A DNA stretch of 64,000 nt, taken from contig JAUTDP010000005.1 in NCBI GenBank assembly GCA_033439795.1, forward strand, positions 1,517,001-1,581,000, read 5' to 3'. Every line of letters starts with the position of its first letter. The stretch's first letter is position 1. This DNA is from Sordaria brevicollis (taxonomy: Eukaryota; Ascomycota; Sordariomycetes; Sordariales; Sordariaceae). A model generated the notes under the pieces. The model was not told the DNA's origin. It searched no databases and saw only the letters and a list, made by a program, of their open reading frames with translations. This document shows positions 40,377 to 52,914 of the stretch, piece by piece. Made by a program: the position numbers and the translations under genes.

Positions 40377-41710
40377 CTTTGCAGGTTTGCAGGCTGTTGC
40401 TCAAAGACCTTTCCTGCCACAACAGAATTCTCTATGATAGAAGCTCAACCAGAGTAAAGCTGTCGCCGGTATTTGTTATGAGGTTGCAAGAGTTTAAGTT
40501 TCCCTGATTTCGTTGTATGAATTGGGAATAAAGTTCTAGGGAATGACCAATCATTCATAAAGCGCAGCGGAGCACTTTGGGAGACCCATTCATACGCATG
40601 GTACCTGACGCAGTGTTATAGGCGCATCTTTTGGTGAATGAGTGAAGTAAATCTGAAAGTTCAGGGATACCGTTTTTGTGTATCGTTGCCCCGAGCAACA
40701 AAGCCTCTCATTTCATGAGCTATTCTTACTCAGATCCGCCGTCCGTTCTGATTTGTCTTGATGATCGATTCGGCCGACCGCGCGGGTTTGCCCCTCGTAG
40801 GACGGTAGGTCCGACTGTTAGGCCCCGCTCCGGCCCCGGTTACCGGCCTCAGACTCCCATGGCTCATCGAACTTCCACTTCCGGGATAGCCCCACAGTTA
40901 GAGAGCGAGGACGGTGTGATTTCTTGTCCCTGCTTTTGAAGCCTTTATCAATCAAGAACGTAAGTTAAATAGCCGAGCAGAAGCCATCGTCCAGTTTACT
41001 GTATCGAGGTCATCACTATCACCTGAGAGCTAAGGCCATCAAGATCCAACAACAAAAAAAACAGAATGAACGTGGGATTCGGTCCTCGGCTATCGCGTAC
41101 TAAGCCCTATTTAAACCATATCTCATAACGACCCGTTTGATTTTTCCACCCGAGATTCCCTAACCCAATTTTTAATGAACCGAAAGCATAAAAGAGTGTT
41201 CGAAAAAACAGACGCTGTCAGTCCCCGGAATAAAAGCAAATCCATTCCTCCTGGTTCCGTGCTAGACGTTGGATCCTTGCCATTTTCCAACTCAAGGTAT
41301 CATCGTTTTGCGTCTAGCTAAGGGATCTCGCTGAATCAATCTCGGGTCTTCATCAGACCGTCGTAGATTGAACCCTTGATCCCTTGTGTGGACCTTCCGC
41401 TTCAGTCATAGGCAATTTGGTTCTGTAACGGCCATTAGCAGGAGCTGAAATCCTGATCGAGAAGTTGGGACGTACCTGAGATTCCATCAAATCAAACTCA
41501 AGAAGCCGTCATCATAGAGCGAAGCGGGCTCGGGCGGGACACCTGGTGGTTACCCGGCTGACGAAGGCTTGCGCCGGAGCGAGCTGCGGACACTTTGTCC
41601 GAGCTGGCGGGCTTAAGGAGCGGCGCCGAATCAGCTTTAGGTGTCGTCGTCGGCTCGGACGGGATAGCTTGAGTTCCGGGTCCCTCGTTGTCGGCGAGGG
41701 ATTCAACTTG
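40377..41710. other. Intergenic region
   Basis: It holds the promoter of the prephenate dehydratase gene and the 3' UTR of eRF1. No open frame with recognisable content and no tRNA or rRNA gene is seen. Confidence 0.55.
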
Positions 41711-43333
41711 TCAATCGTCGTAGTACTCATCATCGTCGCTGATGTCAGCTAGCTGCTCGAAGTTGACCTTGTAACGGAGAATACCGCCGATACCACCGAA
41801 GCCCTTGACGAACTGGTTGCCCTCGGTGGAGCGATCGGAGACGAATTCGAGCGTGGCACCGAAATCCTTGTAGTGCTCCGCAATCCACTCGAGGAAGGAC
41901 TCCTGGGAGACCACCTCCATCTCCTGGCCCGTCTCCTTGTCCATGAACTTCTCACGGCTAGCCTGTTCCTGTGCCTTAGTCGTATGCAGGATAACTTCGG
42001 ATCCGTTGCTATCCTTGAGAACCCAACGGTTGACCTCGAGGTTCTCGAAGACAATGAGGGTCTCAACGGCACCGAGCTCCAAAGCCTTGAGTGTATCCTC
42101 AACACCGTAGCAAATGCGGCCGGTATCCTGGCTGATCTCCTCAAAGTACTTGCCAATGAGCTTCTTCTCCTGGATAAACTTGACGTTTCCGAGGGTCTCG
42201 GAGGACAGCTCGATGGCCTGGTTGAAACCGTTCTCACCACCGTAGGAGACATCGACAACCTTGACGACCTTGGTCTGGAGACGGGGATCGAACAGGTCGG
42301 AGGCGTTCAGGTCGTTCTTGAAATCGGCGGAACCAGCCAGGACGAGACCGGCAACGTTGGGCCTGTCGTTGGTGATGAAGCATTGAACAGCCAATTCGGC
42401 GACCTTGCGAACGTAGTTGTGACGCTTTTCCTCACGGAGACGAGCGAAACGCAGGGCGGACTGACCACCACGACCGTGCTTCTTGGGAAGATCGACGGAG
42501 AACTTGTGGACAATGTCGCGGGTGTTGCCACTAAGGGTACCGAATAGGGCACCGTTACCATCCATAATGATGAAACCGAACTTCTGGTCGGAGTCGAGAA
42601 GCTCGGCAAGAGCCTCGGTGTGGAACTTATTGTCGCAAAGGTAGAGCGAGGTGTTGATAGGCTTGAAGGGCTCGAAATCGATATTGACCTTTCTCTCCTT
42701 GCCTTCGGAGGTCAAGATTTCACCGCAGTAGACGACGAGACCATTGGGCGGCACCTTGTTGTACAGCTTGAGCCTCTGCTGGGTCGAGGTAATGGCCGAA
42801 AGGACGGACTGACGGTTGACACGCGACTTGATGTTCGAGGCAGTGCCCTATAGTCACAAGTCAGGAACAACTGTTCGGCACGGTGTGCGGTCGAGGTTGA
42901 AGGGAAGCATGGTGACGCACATATTCTTCAGCCAACATCTTGGCGGCTCTGGAGATCTGATCCTTGGGGGCTAAAGACAACGGAGAGTCAGCATCGCTCT
43001 GCACATTACGCACGTGTATAGCAGCGCATCGGGAACTGTTGCCAAGAATCTCGGTATGCGATCAAGGGAGGGTAGAGGGCGGTGACAATGCCATGGTGAT
43101 ATAGAGACAAACGTACGGATAATGAGCGAGATCATGGAAGTGCCGTTGCCGCGGGCGGCCTCAAGACGCTTGATAAGCTTCTTGACCTTCCATATCTCGA
43201 TCTGTGGGAGGACAAGAACATATCGTCAGCATGAGAACGTCACGTCGAGGACACTGAATTTTTCCGCGCGCGGGCGGGAGAGCGGTGGTGAACCACTTAC
43301 GTTCTTCTCGGCCTCGTTGGCGTTGGGATCCAT
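41711..43333 (-). CDS. sup45: Eukaryotic release factor 1 (eRF1)
   Basis: Recognises all three stop codons in the ribosomal A site and triggers peptidyl-tRNA hydrolysis with eRF3. Exons: 43333-43301, 43201-43117, 42970-42921, 42847-41711, 434 aa (human 437). NIKS falls at residues 61-64, YLCDNKF at 125-131 and GGQ at 183-185, the same positions as in human eRF1, which confirms the splice model. The N-terminus reads [11 protein letters not shown] then IEIWKVKKL. The C-terminus is acidic ([11 protein letters not shown]), the usual eRF3-contact tail. Three short 5' introns followed by a long last exon suit a highly expressed gene. Confidence 0.97.
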
Positions 43334-44610
43334 CTTGGCGGTTTGGGGTGATGAAGAAGAAGAAGAGGGGGAGAGAACGAGGTAGACTGGATCGAGCTGC
43401 TGCTGGCGCCCCTGGGTTTAAGTTGGTGCAGCGAGCGAGATTTGTGATGTCGTCCTCTGGGTTGAATGGACGGGATCTACTTTCAACGGGCGGCGAGCAG
43501 GGCAGGACGGCAAAGTGGGCAGGGCAGGTTGGGGTTTCTTTTTCTTTTTTACCCACTACCTAACACGGTATGGGTCACTGGGGCAATGCGCCTGGCTGCT
43601 GGAACAGGTGAGAGTAGTGGGTAAATCAGCGAGCAAAAAGAATGGGATAATTGGCTGAATTGATGCTTGTCTCGAACAAGAATCCAGGGCAAAGATCTTG
43701 GCCCCGCAGTCTGGAGTTAAATACAGGAAACTCGACGGCCGACGCCTACCACAGTGCGGTTCAAGGTCCCAGAGGGGTTTCCGCCCGCTGCCCTGTCTGT
43801 GCCGTTCCTGGCTTCCTGCCTGTGCTGGTGGTGTCCGTCAGCCCGTGAGAATGACCTTCCCTTCCATTTTCCGTTCTCTTCACACGGCATCCTTAACAAG
43901 TGGGGCAGGGCGCGAGTCATCATTGGTGTGCCCCTTGACACCCTTCAGACGTCCCTTCTTCCGTTCGCCTGACCTCGTCGTCTCCAGGCGGCAGTCCGGG
44001 CAGTCTGCAACGGAACTTCTCGCCCAACACCGCATCGACTTGGCACAACTTTGGGCTGTGGCGTTTGACCGTCCAGCACACCGGCCCCACCTTTCCTTCC
44101 TGTTTCAGACTGAACTTACAGAAAACTGCCCTGTATCGGCCTACGATTGTCTCGAGGATTGTCATCGCAACAGGAACAAAGATGACAATCTCTTGAGGTA
44201 TTGTCAATGCGGTAGAGAAGCGGTCTGGCCGTATTAGTCAACCACCTAGACGCCGCTTTTATATACCGGCCTCGATGTCGCTGCCTTGATCGTGACCGGC
44301 GCTTCAAAGTCGTGATGGTGGCAGTTCCTGGAGAAAACAACGGAATGGATGGGATGTCATCGCTGGCGGGAGCCCCAGATGTCTGCCATGCTCCCGTCCT
44401 TGCCTGCCCGTAGCCCTACGTAGCCGCTACGTACCGCCCCAGTGGACTGCGCCAACCCCGGAAGGTACCTGAAGCTATGATGCGTTATCGATTGACCTAG
44501 CCGGCATCGAACCTCCGTCCTCCATGTGAAGTCCTGAATAAACCCCATCTGTAAACAACGACCCGACGAAATAACAATCGGGCGCAAATTCGCAACCACC
44601 GTCGCCAACC
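43334..44610. promoter_or_regulatory. Divergent promoter region eRF1 / DUF1770-like gene
   Basis: 1.28 kb between two head-to-head genes. It is pyrimidine-rich near the eRF1 start. No TATA box is certain and no other gene is seen. Confidence 0.45.
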
Positions 44611-45582
44611 ATGGACTCCGACATTCCGATCCAGATCGCCGAGACCGTGCAAACGGCGCACATCAAGCGCGAGCCCTCGCCTTCGCACGACATCAACCCC
44701 TCAACCGCCGCCTCCAAGCGCGAGCCCGCGTCTGTCAAAACTCACAGCCAGCATCAACATCATCACCATGACTCACTAATACCCGACGACGGAATCGACG
44801 AGGATGAGGATGAATATGCGCAGTCGGAAGTAACAGAAACGGACGAGGAGAGCGACTACGACGTGGTCAAGTCCAGACCTCGGCGCAACCTCCATCAACT
44901 ACCCCCGATCCCGGACCTGCGGTACGAGCAGAGCTACCTGCACAGTATACGCAATGCAGACAGGTGGTGGAAGGTGGTGTTGATTACGGCGAGGGATCAG
45001 GCATGTTTTGATGTTTTCCGGATATGATACCTTGTTACCACGTCCTCCTCGACAGAAAATCCGAACCTTTTCCCGTTAGTTAGGGCCACCAGGAACTCCC
45101 GATTTTACTAACACCACCAAAAACAGGTCATGATGCCCCTAATCCAAGGTCTCCTCTACAACATTCTCGTCTGCGGCTGGCAGCACTGGAACCGAAACGC
45201 CCAGATCCACGGCTCCTCGATCGGAGCCCGGGTACGGCGCTGGTGGTACGGGGTCAACAACTGGGAGATCCCCCCCGCTCCTGGTGTCCTTTCCTCCTCT
45301 CCTTCTTCTTCTGTTGCCGAGCAATAAGATACTTCTTTTTTCTTTCTTGTTTATACTCTGTGAAGAATCCATTCTCATACTCTTTTGGTCCTCCCCCTCG
45401 GCTTTATCGTCGGAAACAGGTCGCAAAACGTACGCATATTCCAGTTCCGCAGCTGGAAGCCCAACAAAGGAAGTCTCTTCGGCGGCTACAACGGACCCTA
45501 CTATGGGAACAAGGAGGGGAGGAAGGCGGTGGAGGCGTTCACCCAGAACTTTCAGAGGGAGTTAGGTGAGGCCTTTGCTTGA
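44611..45582 (+). CDS. DUF1770-like fungal protein
   Basis: Proposed exons: 44611-45000, 45127-45245, 45420-45582 (223 aa). The N-terminus starts MDSDIPIQIAETVQTAHIKR and is followed by His-rich and acidic stretches. The conserved core runs from LPPIPDLRYEQSYLHSI through WWKVVLITARDQ, QGLLYNILVCGWQHWNRNA to GARVRRWW. From memory this pattern is the fungal DUF1770 family, of unknown function; the hydrophobic core segment might contact membranes. Intron 1 has a GC-AG border (CAG|GCATGT ... ACAG|GTC) in the right phase. Intron 2 (GTACGG...CAG) is less certain: without it the frame continues as WWYGVNNWEIPP and ends at 45327, whereas splicing adds a C-terminus containing GGYNGPYYGNKEGRKAV. Confidence 0.75.
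45001..45126 (+). other. GC-AG intron in the DUF1770-like gene
   Basis: Exon 1 ends GATCAG and the intron opens GCATGT, closing ACAG before GTCATGATG. Only this donor gives phase 0 and joins ARDQ to VMMPL without a break. The nearest in-phase GT would add four codons and has a poor consensus. Confidence 0.6.
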
Positions 45583-46251
45583 GTAAAGGGGTGATGTTTG
45601 TGGGAAAGAGGTGTGGGTGAGTGGGATAGATGGATGGAATGGACGGATGGTCTTTGCCTTACTGCATTGCCTGATGTTTATAGGTAGCTGGCATCGAGGA
45701 AGATTAACCCTCCAGGGTTCAAGATAAGCTGAGAAGACCGATGGTAGCAGCCAGCCAGCGTGAACCTGCTTGGTTATATGCTCGCTGTGTAAAGAGTTGT
45801 CACATTCACGCACACGAGACCTGTATGTGGTCTCCTCACTTCAGATAATACAATGACTAAGATGCTATCATAACACACTTATTTGTCCTTCTAACTGCCT
45901 CAGTTTCTTGGAGGACACACTTGAGATTCTCGACCGCTTCCCGCATAAGCTCCCTGTTGAGCTTGCGTTTGGGACGTTCGTCAGCTCAGTTCGTTCCGAT
46001 GGGCAACGCAAGACATAACATTTGCCCGGTGTCCTTTCTTTTCCTCTAGTGACTTGTCGCAAATCATACCGCGATATCTCAGTCGACATCGGTAACCTCG
46101 TTCATGAAGATATTCCCTAACCATGTTTTTGTGCACCCCGAACTCCCTACTTTCCCTCGTGACAGGCCGAACCCTAACAAAACCCAACAATGAAACGAAA
46201 GAAAAAGGAAAGAAAACCCACACGGAGCTCTGACACTTGTCAACAGTCCAC
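45583..46251. other. Convergent intergenic region
   Basis: Shared 3' region of the DUF1770-like gene (+) and the WHIM protein gene (-). It contains short GGATGGA-type simple sequence near 45,620-45,650. No gene is seen. Confidence 0.55.
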
Positions 46252-48473
46252 CTAGAGACCAAGAAGCTTCTGAGTTTGAGGCTTCTCGGGACTTCTGATT
46301 GGCAAAGCCTGCTGTCCTCCAGGCGGTCCCAGTCCCGGGCCTGGTGACAATGGACGTTTGATGCCGCCAGCGCTCTTTTCAAGAAGGGTTCCAGCCGTTG
46401 CTTTCTTGAACGGCATCGCAACAATCTCGTCCTTGGCAGCTGCCCCATCATCTGCCTCCGTCATAGGGACATCGTTCTCCTTGCCATCAGCGACCGAGTG
46501 ACCTCGAGACTGTGCGGGAGTTGACTCCTCGCTCACCACGATATTCCTGTGCGCGGTCCGCGGGTGCTTGTGAGTAATTTTGGGCGAAAGGGGCGGCCCG
46601 TCGACTTTGGTGACTTTGGCATTCTCGTCGAAGCTGACACGGACGGGAAACTTGAACACGAGGCTGTTGTCGTGGTCGTCGTTGTCCTTGGCTTCGCCGC
46701 CATCATCGAGATCGTCATAGTCCGCCATGTCTGCATCTTCTTCATACTCCTCTTCGTCTTCCTCGTCCTCCTCGTCATCGTCGGCGGCCGGGACATGCTC
46801 GTCTTCCTCATCGTCGCCATAATCCGGTTCGTCACTGACCTCGTCCTCTTCATCGGAGTCGTAGTCGTCGTCCTTGCTACGCTTCTTCTTTCCGGTGGTA
46901 GCGGCGGCAGAGCTCCATCCGTTCATGCTGTGATGTACGGCGGCTGATCGTCTCGGGCGGCCTGTGGGTCCAACTGTGAGCTCTTCTTGGTCTCCTTTCA
47001 CGCCTCCCGTCATCTCGGCATCCTCGTCGCCCTGGGCACTCGCCGGATTGCTGGCCGTCGTCTCGAACCGGGTGGGTGCTCTTACTTGCCGCCCGCTGGC
47101 GGTGGTGATGGGGCCGGCGGGCTCGGCGGGGGTGTGGTTCCTGGTGTTCCTGGTAGACCGCCGGGTCGCGGTCGAGTCCGTGTAGAAATCATCCTCATCG
47201 TCCGAGAAGGTGTACTTCATGCGCTTGCCGCGGGTGCGGCCCTCGTACAGCGAAAGACCGGGCTCCGGACGCTTAAACTGCTCCTTGCGCATGATGCGGT
47301 ACTCTCTCCGCCTGCGCTTTTCCTCGGTGGCTTCGAATCGCGGGATGCTGTTGGCAATCCGTTTGGCCAGGGCCCGGGCCTTGGGTCCTCCGTCGTTCTT
47401 TTCCAGCTTCTCGGCGAGTTGCTTGAGCTCTTCAATGTTACCAGCAACGCTCCACCATGTTCGCGTGTGTCCTGCAGGGTTGCTCTCCCTGTATACTCGA
47501 AAATGCGTGTCGTCGTTGCCCTCGATCAGGTAGTATCTCCGCTTGTCGCCGTCGGTGCCCCAAGGCTGAACGCTGAGGCCTACATTTAGGTCGTCTTCGT
47601 GGCGGGTCCTATAGTTTTTGTTGATCATGGTCTTGACGACCTCCGAGGAGGCAAGGGACCAATGGATCAATGTGCGTAGGAGAGAAAGCTAGAAGTCAGC
47701 TTCCAGTTAGCCTTCGTTTCCCATGTGCGTTGCTGGATATCCTGCATGTGGTGAGGGATGACGTACTCGTTGTACTGGGGTCATGGAGGCAAAGGTGGCA
47801 CCTCCAGCAAGAGGGTTCTGCCCCTCCCACTCCTTGGCCCATTGATTCTTGTGCGTTTGAATGGCTTCTTCGAGGGCGCGTCCATAATGACCGGCTCTGT
47901 TTTTGAATTCGTGGATTAGCCGCTTTGAAAGGTTTGGGTTGGGGGTGCTGAAGGCGGGGCATTACGCACTTGACGTCCTGCTTGCGGTTAAGCAGAAGGC
48001 CAAGCAGCGCGCAGAGAAAGTTTTCGACGCGCTCGCCTGGAATGGTCTCAACCACGTCACGCTCCAACTCTTGGGGCCCGAAATTGGCCAGACTTTTCGG
48101 AAACGCTTCGGTAAATCGGGCACGATACATAACAATGAACTAGATTATTCATGTTAGCTACCGGTGGCGTCACATGCAATGGCACGCGCGACGGTTCGTG
48201 CTATGCCGCCCTTTGAACGCGACAAAACGCGCAATCACGTACAGCAATGTCTGGATTATCGGCTAGAACGTATTCGTGAGGAGGGGAAGGCTCTCTCTTG
48301 CGTCGCGGGGGCGTCGTCTCCCTGGGTGGGTTCAAGGCCGGGTTTTTGTCGACCTTATGGAAGAATTTCAGGATGCCCTGATGGCGCTCCATCTGGATGT
48401 CAGATTCATCATCGGTCGGAGGCGCCGATAGCGATGAGATGGACGAAAGATCGGAAGAGTCGTCGTCGGCCAT
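46252..48473 (-). CDS. WHIM-domain chromatin protein, ISWI accessory-factor-like
   Basis: Exons: 48473-48243, 48139-47970, 47896-47767, 47688-46252, 655 aa. The N-terminus is acidic/Ser-rich (MADDDSSDLSSISSLS). About residues 75-300 form a DDT/WHIM-type region: NPDIAFIVMYRARFTEAFP, AGHYGRALEEAI, LSLLRTLIHWSL, then DKRRYYLIE, FRVYRESNP and WWSVAGNIEEL. WHIM proteins pair with ISWI ATPases and help set nucleosome spacing. The C-terminal half is disordered with long Asp/Glu runs (about residues 440-520). From memory, Neurospora has such an ISWI accessory factor (IAF-1) in a similar gene neighbourhood; identity with that gene is inference. All exon phases agree (0, 2, 0). Confidence 0.82.
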
Positions 48474-50761
48474 AATGCGCGGTGGTGGTGGTTGATGGCA
48501 CTTCCACGTTTGCTCGTTGCGTCGGGTGTTGTGAGTGCTGTGGTTGAAGAACGAACAAGGGTGCTTGCAAGAGAGAAAGTGGGTGCTGCACTGAGGAGCA
48601 ATGTTATAAGAGATCGGCCGCAATAAATTACGTACCGGGCCGCCAGCAAGAGTCCCAGGGCTCCCAGCCTAAGCTCACAGCAAGAGAACTGCACAAGGCG
48701 TCTGCTTGATAGGCACAGTCACCAACGAATCCAAGGCGAAAAGTCGTCTTTCTTCTATCTAGCGCCGGAGCGAGGTTTGTCGGGTCCAACAAGCCGCTTG
48801 TTCCTATCATGGCAAAGTTCCATCCAGCTGCTCAATCCATCCACTGCCTTCCCTTGGATATCTGCCCAGTCCACCATCCCAATCGTAGCCCATAGCTTGG
48901 AGTTCGAGCATTCCGTCGATGCCATACCGTGATTCCCAAGTAGCGCTCTTGCCTATCGGAGCAGACCCGCATGACTCGCTTAAGGCGAGCGCTCGCCAAA
49001 TGTTCAAGTACCCAAAAGAGAGCGGAGGCGCATGGTTGGCGATGCCATATGCTAACTGTCACTATTCAGAACGGTCGTAGAGGTGGCGGCCAGGGAAAGT
49101 GGGTGTTTCGCCGGGGTGTTGACGTTATGAAGCAGAGTGATGGGATGTTACTGGACCCCATGTTTTCCCCAAAAAATATTTCGGAGGCGAGCCCCAAGGC
49201 CGAAATGTAATTCCCACGAGGACTGAGATCGAGTCGCCCACAACGCATCCCATCAGTGCCATGGTGTGGCATGTCTTAAGTATCAAGACGCGAATGGAGG
49301 GTTTGTAAAGAGTATGCAGGGAGCGAATGAAGGGAGTGAGCCAAGGCGCCGCTTTTCCCTGACCTAGACACGGCATTAAAGCGCGATCTAGCAGGGACCC
49401 TCTGATGCGATAGCCGTGCCTCCATCTTCATTGCCAAAACAAGTGGTACAACAATAACTCGAGCCTCGAATCTATTCGCACTCCGGCTCTTGTTGCCCAC
49501 AACCAAAACCCAAATGACGTATCGCCCGTGCGCAGGCCATATTTGATGTGTCTGTAAGGAGTTTCGAAACCTACCAGCAAAAAGCAGTGTCACGAACAGT
49601 GACAATGTTCTGTGATCTTGAATGACCCAAAGCATCCGCCCAACCTCATCTCGCACTTGCGAAATTCTTGGGAGGTGAGCAAGAGGGAGGTGAGGCTGAC
49701 GAAAGGCCAACGGCGCTGCTCCTGCCTCCCAGGGGGAGGGTCTGCATCCACCGCATCGGTCACTTGAACGATTTGAGCCCATGAAACCCAAACCTAACTG
49801 AAGTCTTGCAGCGAAGCGGTCCACACAGCAGAACCACGGACCGGACGAACTCCAAAATCGTGACAAAAATGCCGCGATCACGAAGAGTTGTTCATGCGAC
49901 GACTGACAGTACAACGCAACTCATGGAATCAGTTGATCGCACCTATCTAGACGTTAGAACACTTTCGAGATAGAAATTAAAAGGCAAAAAGATAAATCAA
50001 TCATACTTGTCTAATGGCATGCATCTTTTGGTTTGGTCGCTCTTGGGCTGAGAATCATCGTGGCTGGCAATATCGCAGCGAGTCAATCCGACGAGTTGTG
50101 AAGTTGGGCGGATGACGATGGGAAGTGGGCGGCGTTCCTGCTTTTGGCGTGATCCAAATGGCCACGTACCGTGTGACTTGGCTACATCAAGGAACTATAC
50201 ACTGTCCGTCGTGTTGCGCTGCGAGACCGAGAACTTGAGCGATGCGCTTTGCTGCGATGATCATTACATTATGTCGCAGCAGCATAGACTAGATAAGCAT
50301 TTTAGAATGCTCAGGTCTCACAAAGTGCCAAAGTCTCAGGCAAGCCCGAAGTTGTAGCCAAAGACACGCAACACGATTTGCAAGTGGTATTTTTGGTAAA
50401 TGCGAAGAAGGAACAATCGGATGGAAGGTGAATGGCACAAGGCTCGCCGCGAAGGAACTTGAAGCGTCCAGTCACGGTCCTTTTCAGCGCTTGGTTGCGT
50501 CTCCACGTGACGCAATTAAGCAGTTAAACTGGGCAAAAGCCACAGGTCCCTTGCTGTCAGCCACACCAACTCCCCGCGTTAGGGCAGCTCGGGACAGCCG
50601 CACAGGCCTAGTGTGTGGCTGGTTTTCGCGCAAGTCCACACAAGAATTTGGAAAAATATCGTCTTGCACTGACTTCGGGAGCTTTTTACGAAGCGCAACT
50701 CAACCTTCAACTTACCGAAACCCGGCCTTTACTTTCAGTCATTTGAGGTAGGAGGGACAAA
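48474..50761. promoter_or_regulatory. Divergent promoter region WHIM gene / rpl2
   Basis: 2.29 kb between head-to-head genes. Open frames in it have no recognisable domains. A TTAGGGC word at about 50,579, roughly 180 bp upstream of the uL2 start, resembles telobox-like elements of fungal ribosomal protein promoters, but a single short match is weak. Otherwise nothing is identified. Confidence 0.4.
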
Positions 50762-51927
50762 ATGGGTCGCGTCGTAAGTAAATCCCGATATCTTCATTAT
50801 CCAGCTGTTCTCTCGAAACGATCGCGACGAAATTTCCAATCTCGAAAAACCGACGACGACAATGGGGGGAAAACCGGCGATTGCACAAATTCGGCGCCCA
50901 GGACGGCAAGGGGGTGATTTGGAGATTTGGAAGTGATCGAATCGAGAGGATATCTGGCAATCAGCGACACACACGGCCACACATGGCGGATGGAGGACTC
51001 GGAAAACGAGGCGGCAGTGATGGCGATGCTGACCATGCATCTTCTACCCTCAGATTCGCAACCAACGTAAGGGCCGCGGTTCCATCTTCACCGCCAACAC
51101 CCGGTTGAACAAGGCCCCGGCGAAGTTCAGATCTCTCGACTATGCCGAGCGCCACGGCTACATCCGTGGTGTTGTGAAGGAGATCATCCACGACCCCGGT
51201 CGTGGTGCTCCTCTCGCCCGCGTTGTCTTCAACTCCCCCTACAAGTTCAAGAAGCAGAGCGAGACCTTCATTGCCAACGAGGGCATGTACACCGGCCAGT
51301 TCATCTACGCCGGCAAGAACGCCACCCTCACCGTCGGCAACGTCCTCCCCCTCGGCTCCGTCCCTGAGGGTACCGTCGTCTCCAACGTCGAGGAGAAGGT
51401 TGGTGACCGTGGTGCTATCGGCCGTACCTCCGGTAACTACGTCACCGTTGTCGGCCACAACCCCGAGGAGGGCAAGACCCGCATCAAGCTCCCCTCCGGT
51501 GCCAAGAAGGTTGTCTCCAGCAGCGCTCGTGGCATGATCGGTATCGTTGCCGGTGGTGGCCGTACCGACAAGCCCCTTCTTAGTACGTTTTTCCCGGTGT
51601 CCGACCAGCTACAGAAAGAGTGGAAGTGCTGACCAATTCTACAGAGGCTTCTCGTGCCAAGCACAAGTTCGCTGTCAAGCGCAACAGCTGGCCCAAGACT
51701 CGTGGTGTTGCCATGAACCCCGTCGACCATCCTCACGGTGGTGTAAGTTTTGCCAAAGGTATCCAGAATTTTGATGATGGCGAGCTGACACAATGCTACA
51801 GGGTAACCACCAACATATTGGTAAGGCTTCTACCATCTCCAGGTACGCTGCCCAGGGTCAGAAGGCGGGTCTCATTGCCGCCAGGAGAACTGGTCTCCTC
51901 CGCGGTACCCAGAAGACCAAGGAGTAA
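50762..51927 (+). CDS. rpl2: Large-subunit ribosomal protein uL2 (L2/L8)
   Basis: Core 60S protein next to the peptidyl transferase centre, needed for subunit joining. Exons: 50762-50773, 51054-51582, 51645-51742, 51802-51927, 254 aa, equal to the yeast length. The first exon encodes only MGRV, then a 280-bp first intron precedes [30 protein letters not shown] carries the conserved loop around the functionally important His, split by the third intron at HPHGG|GNHQ. The C-terminus ends [12 protein letters not shown] four-codon first exon with a long first intron is typical of fungal ribosomal protein genes. Confidence 0.97.
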
Positions 51928-52914
51928 AGCGATTTCTTGTTTGTCATCTGGGCTGGGGTTTCTGGGATTGCATTGGTCTTTGCTGCTTTGTAGTTGCGGT
52001 ACTGCGAAGGCGGCTAGGAGACTTCCTCTTTCTGCAAGCATCTTGGGACGTACCGGAATAAAAATGATTCCCACACAAAGCAGCAAGACGAGTGCCAGAT
52101 GCGAGCCGTGGTCCCTCGTATGGTGGGCGAACATGACCCGAAGCGTTCAGGTCGCGTCAATCACATGAAGGAGGCGGAAGGCATGATAACTATCATCCTA
52201 GGCAAATTGATGAGCGGACATGATCGTTCTTCTTCGGTCGAGAGGAAGCAATTACAGCTACTGGTCTACACGTTGTGACAAGACTATGTATGATGGGTAA
52301 TGCGAAAAGGAGAGAAGACCAACCTTCCGCGGCACCTGATACTCTTGATGCTAGCAGGAAGAAAACATGATACCCAATTGCTCTACTGCTGTTGTGTACC
52401 TACGTACTGGCACCTGACGTCAAATGATGGAGACAAGGGATCGTTTGCTTGGGAGTTCCTTTGACAGTGATACAACCAGACTTTTAGAATCAACCTCCAT
52501 ATATGCATCGCACAGCAGCTATTCTTGCCCAACTCCCCACATAGTGCCTCGTCGTGCAATCCTCCCATCGCGGTATTACCATCTAAGCTCGAAAAAATGT
52601 TCACGACGCTATCGATAACTCGGTCGAAACGTACCATCACCAGCAATCTCGAGTCCTTGATCAATGTCTCATTTGCTGTTGGAGTTCGCCGTTGGGGTCG
52701 ATCCAGTCCTGATGGGGCAGCTCGGAGTTTCTACTCCACCGCCCCAGTGAATCCATTCCCTACGGCGAATTCCACCTCGAACCCCTTGCGCGGTTGCTAC
52801 CCCGCCGTGGGCTGCTGCTTCTTGCTGTCAGCTTCGAATATTATCCCCGTCAACAACTCTTTCCACACAACAACACCAAGACGCTTCAGCATTCGTAGCA
52901 ACTCGTTCAGCAAG
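51928..52914. other. Intergenic region uL2 / adenosine kinase
   Basis: It holds the 3' UTR of rpl2 and the promoter and leader of the adenosine kinase gene. From 52,525 to the kinase ATG the kinase frame has no stop, so an N-terminal extension is possible (see finding). No separate gene is seen. Confidence 0.5.

Noticed and set aside
44495..44530. tRNA-like GGTTCGAT T-loop on the minus strand
   Set aside because: The T-stem does not pair, and no matching acceptor stem, anticodon arm or D-arm is found at the right distance.
49276..49914. 212-codon minus-strand open frame between the WHIM gene and rpl2
   Set aside because: Composition is Trp/Arg/Cys-rich and random-looking, with no recognisable block or splice-consistent neighbours.
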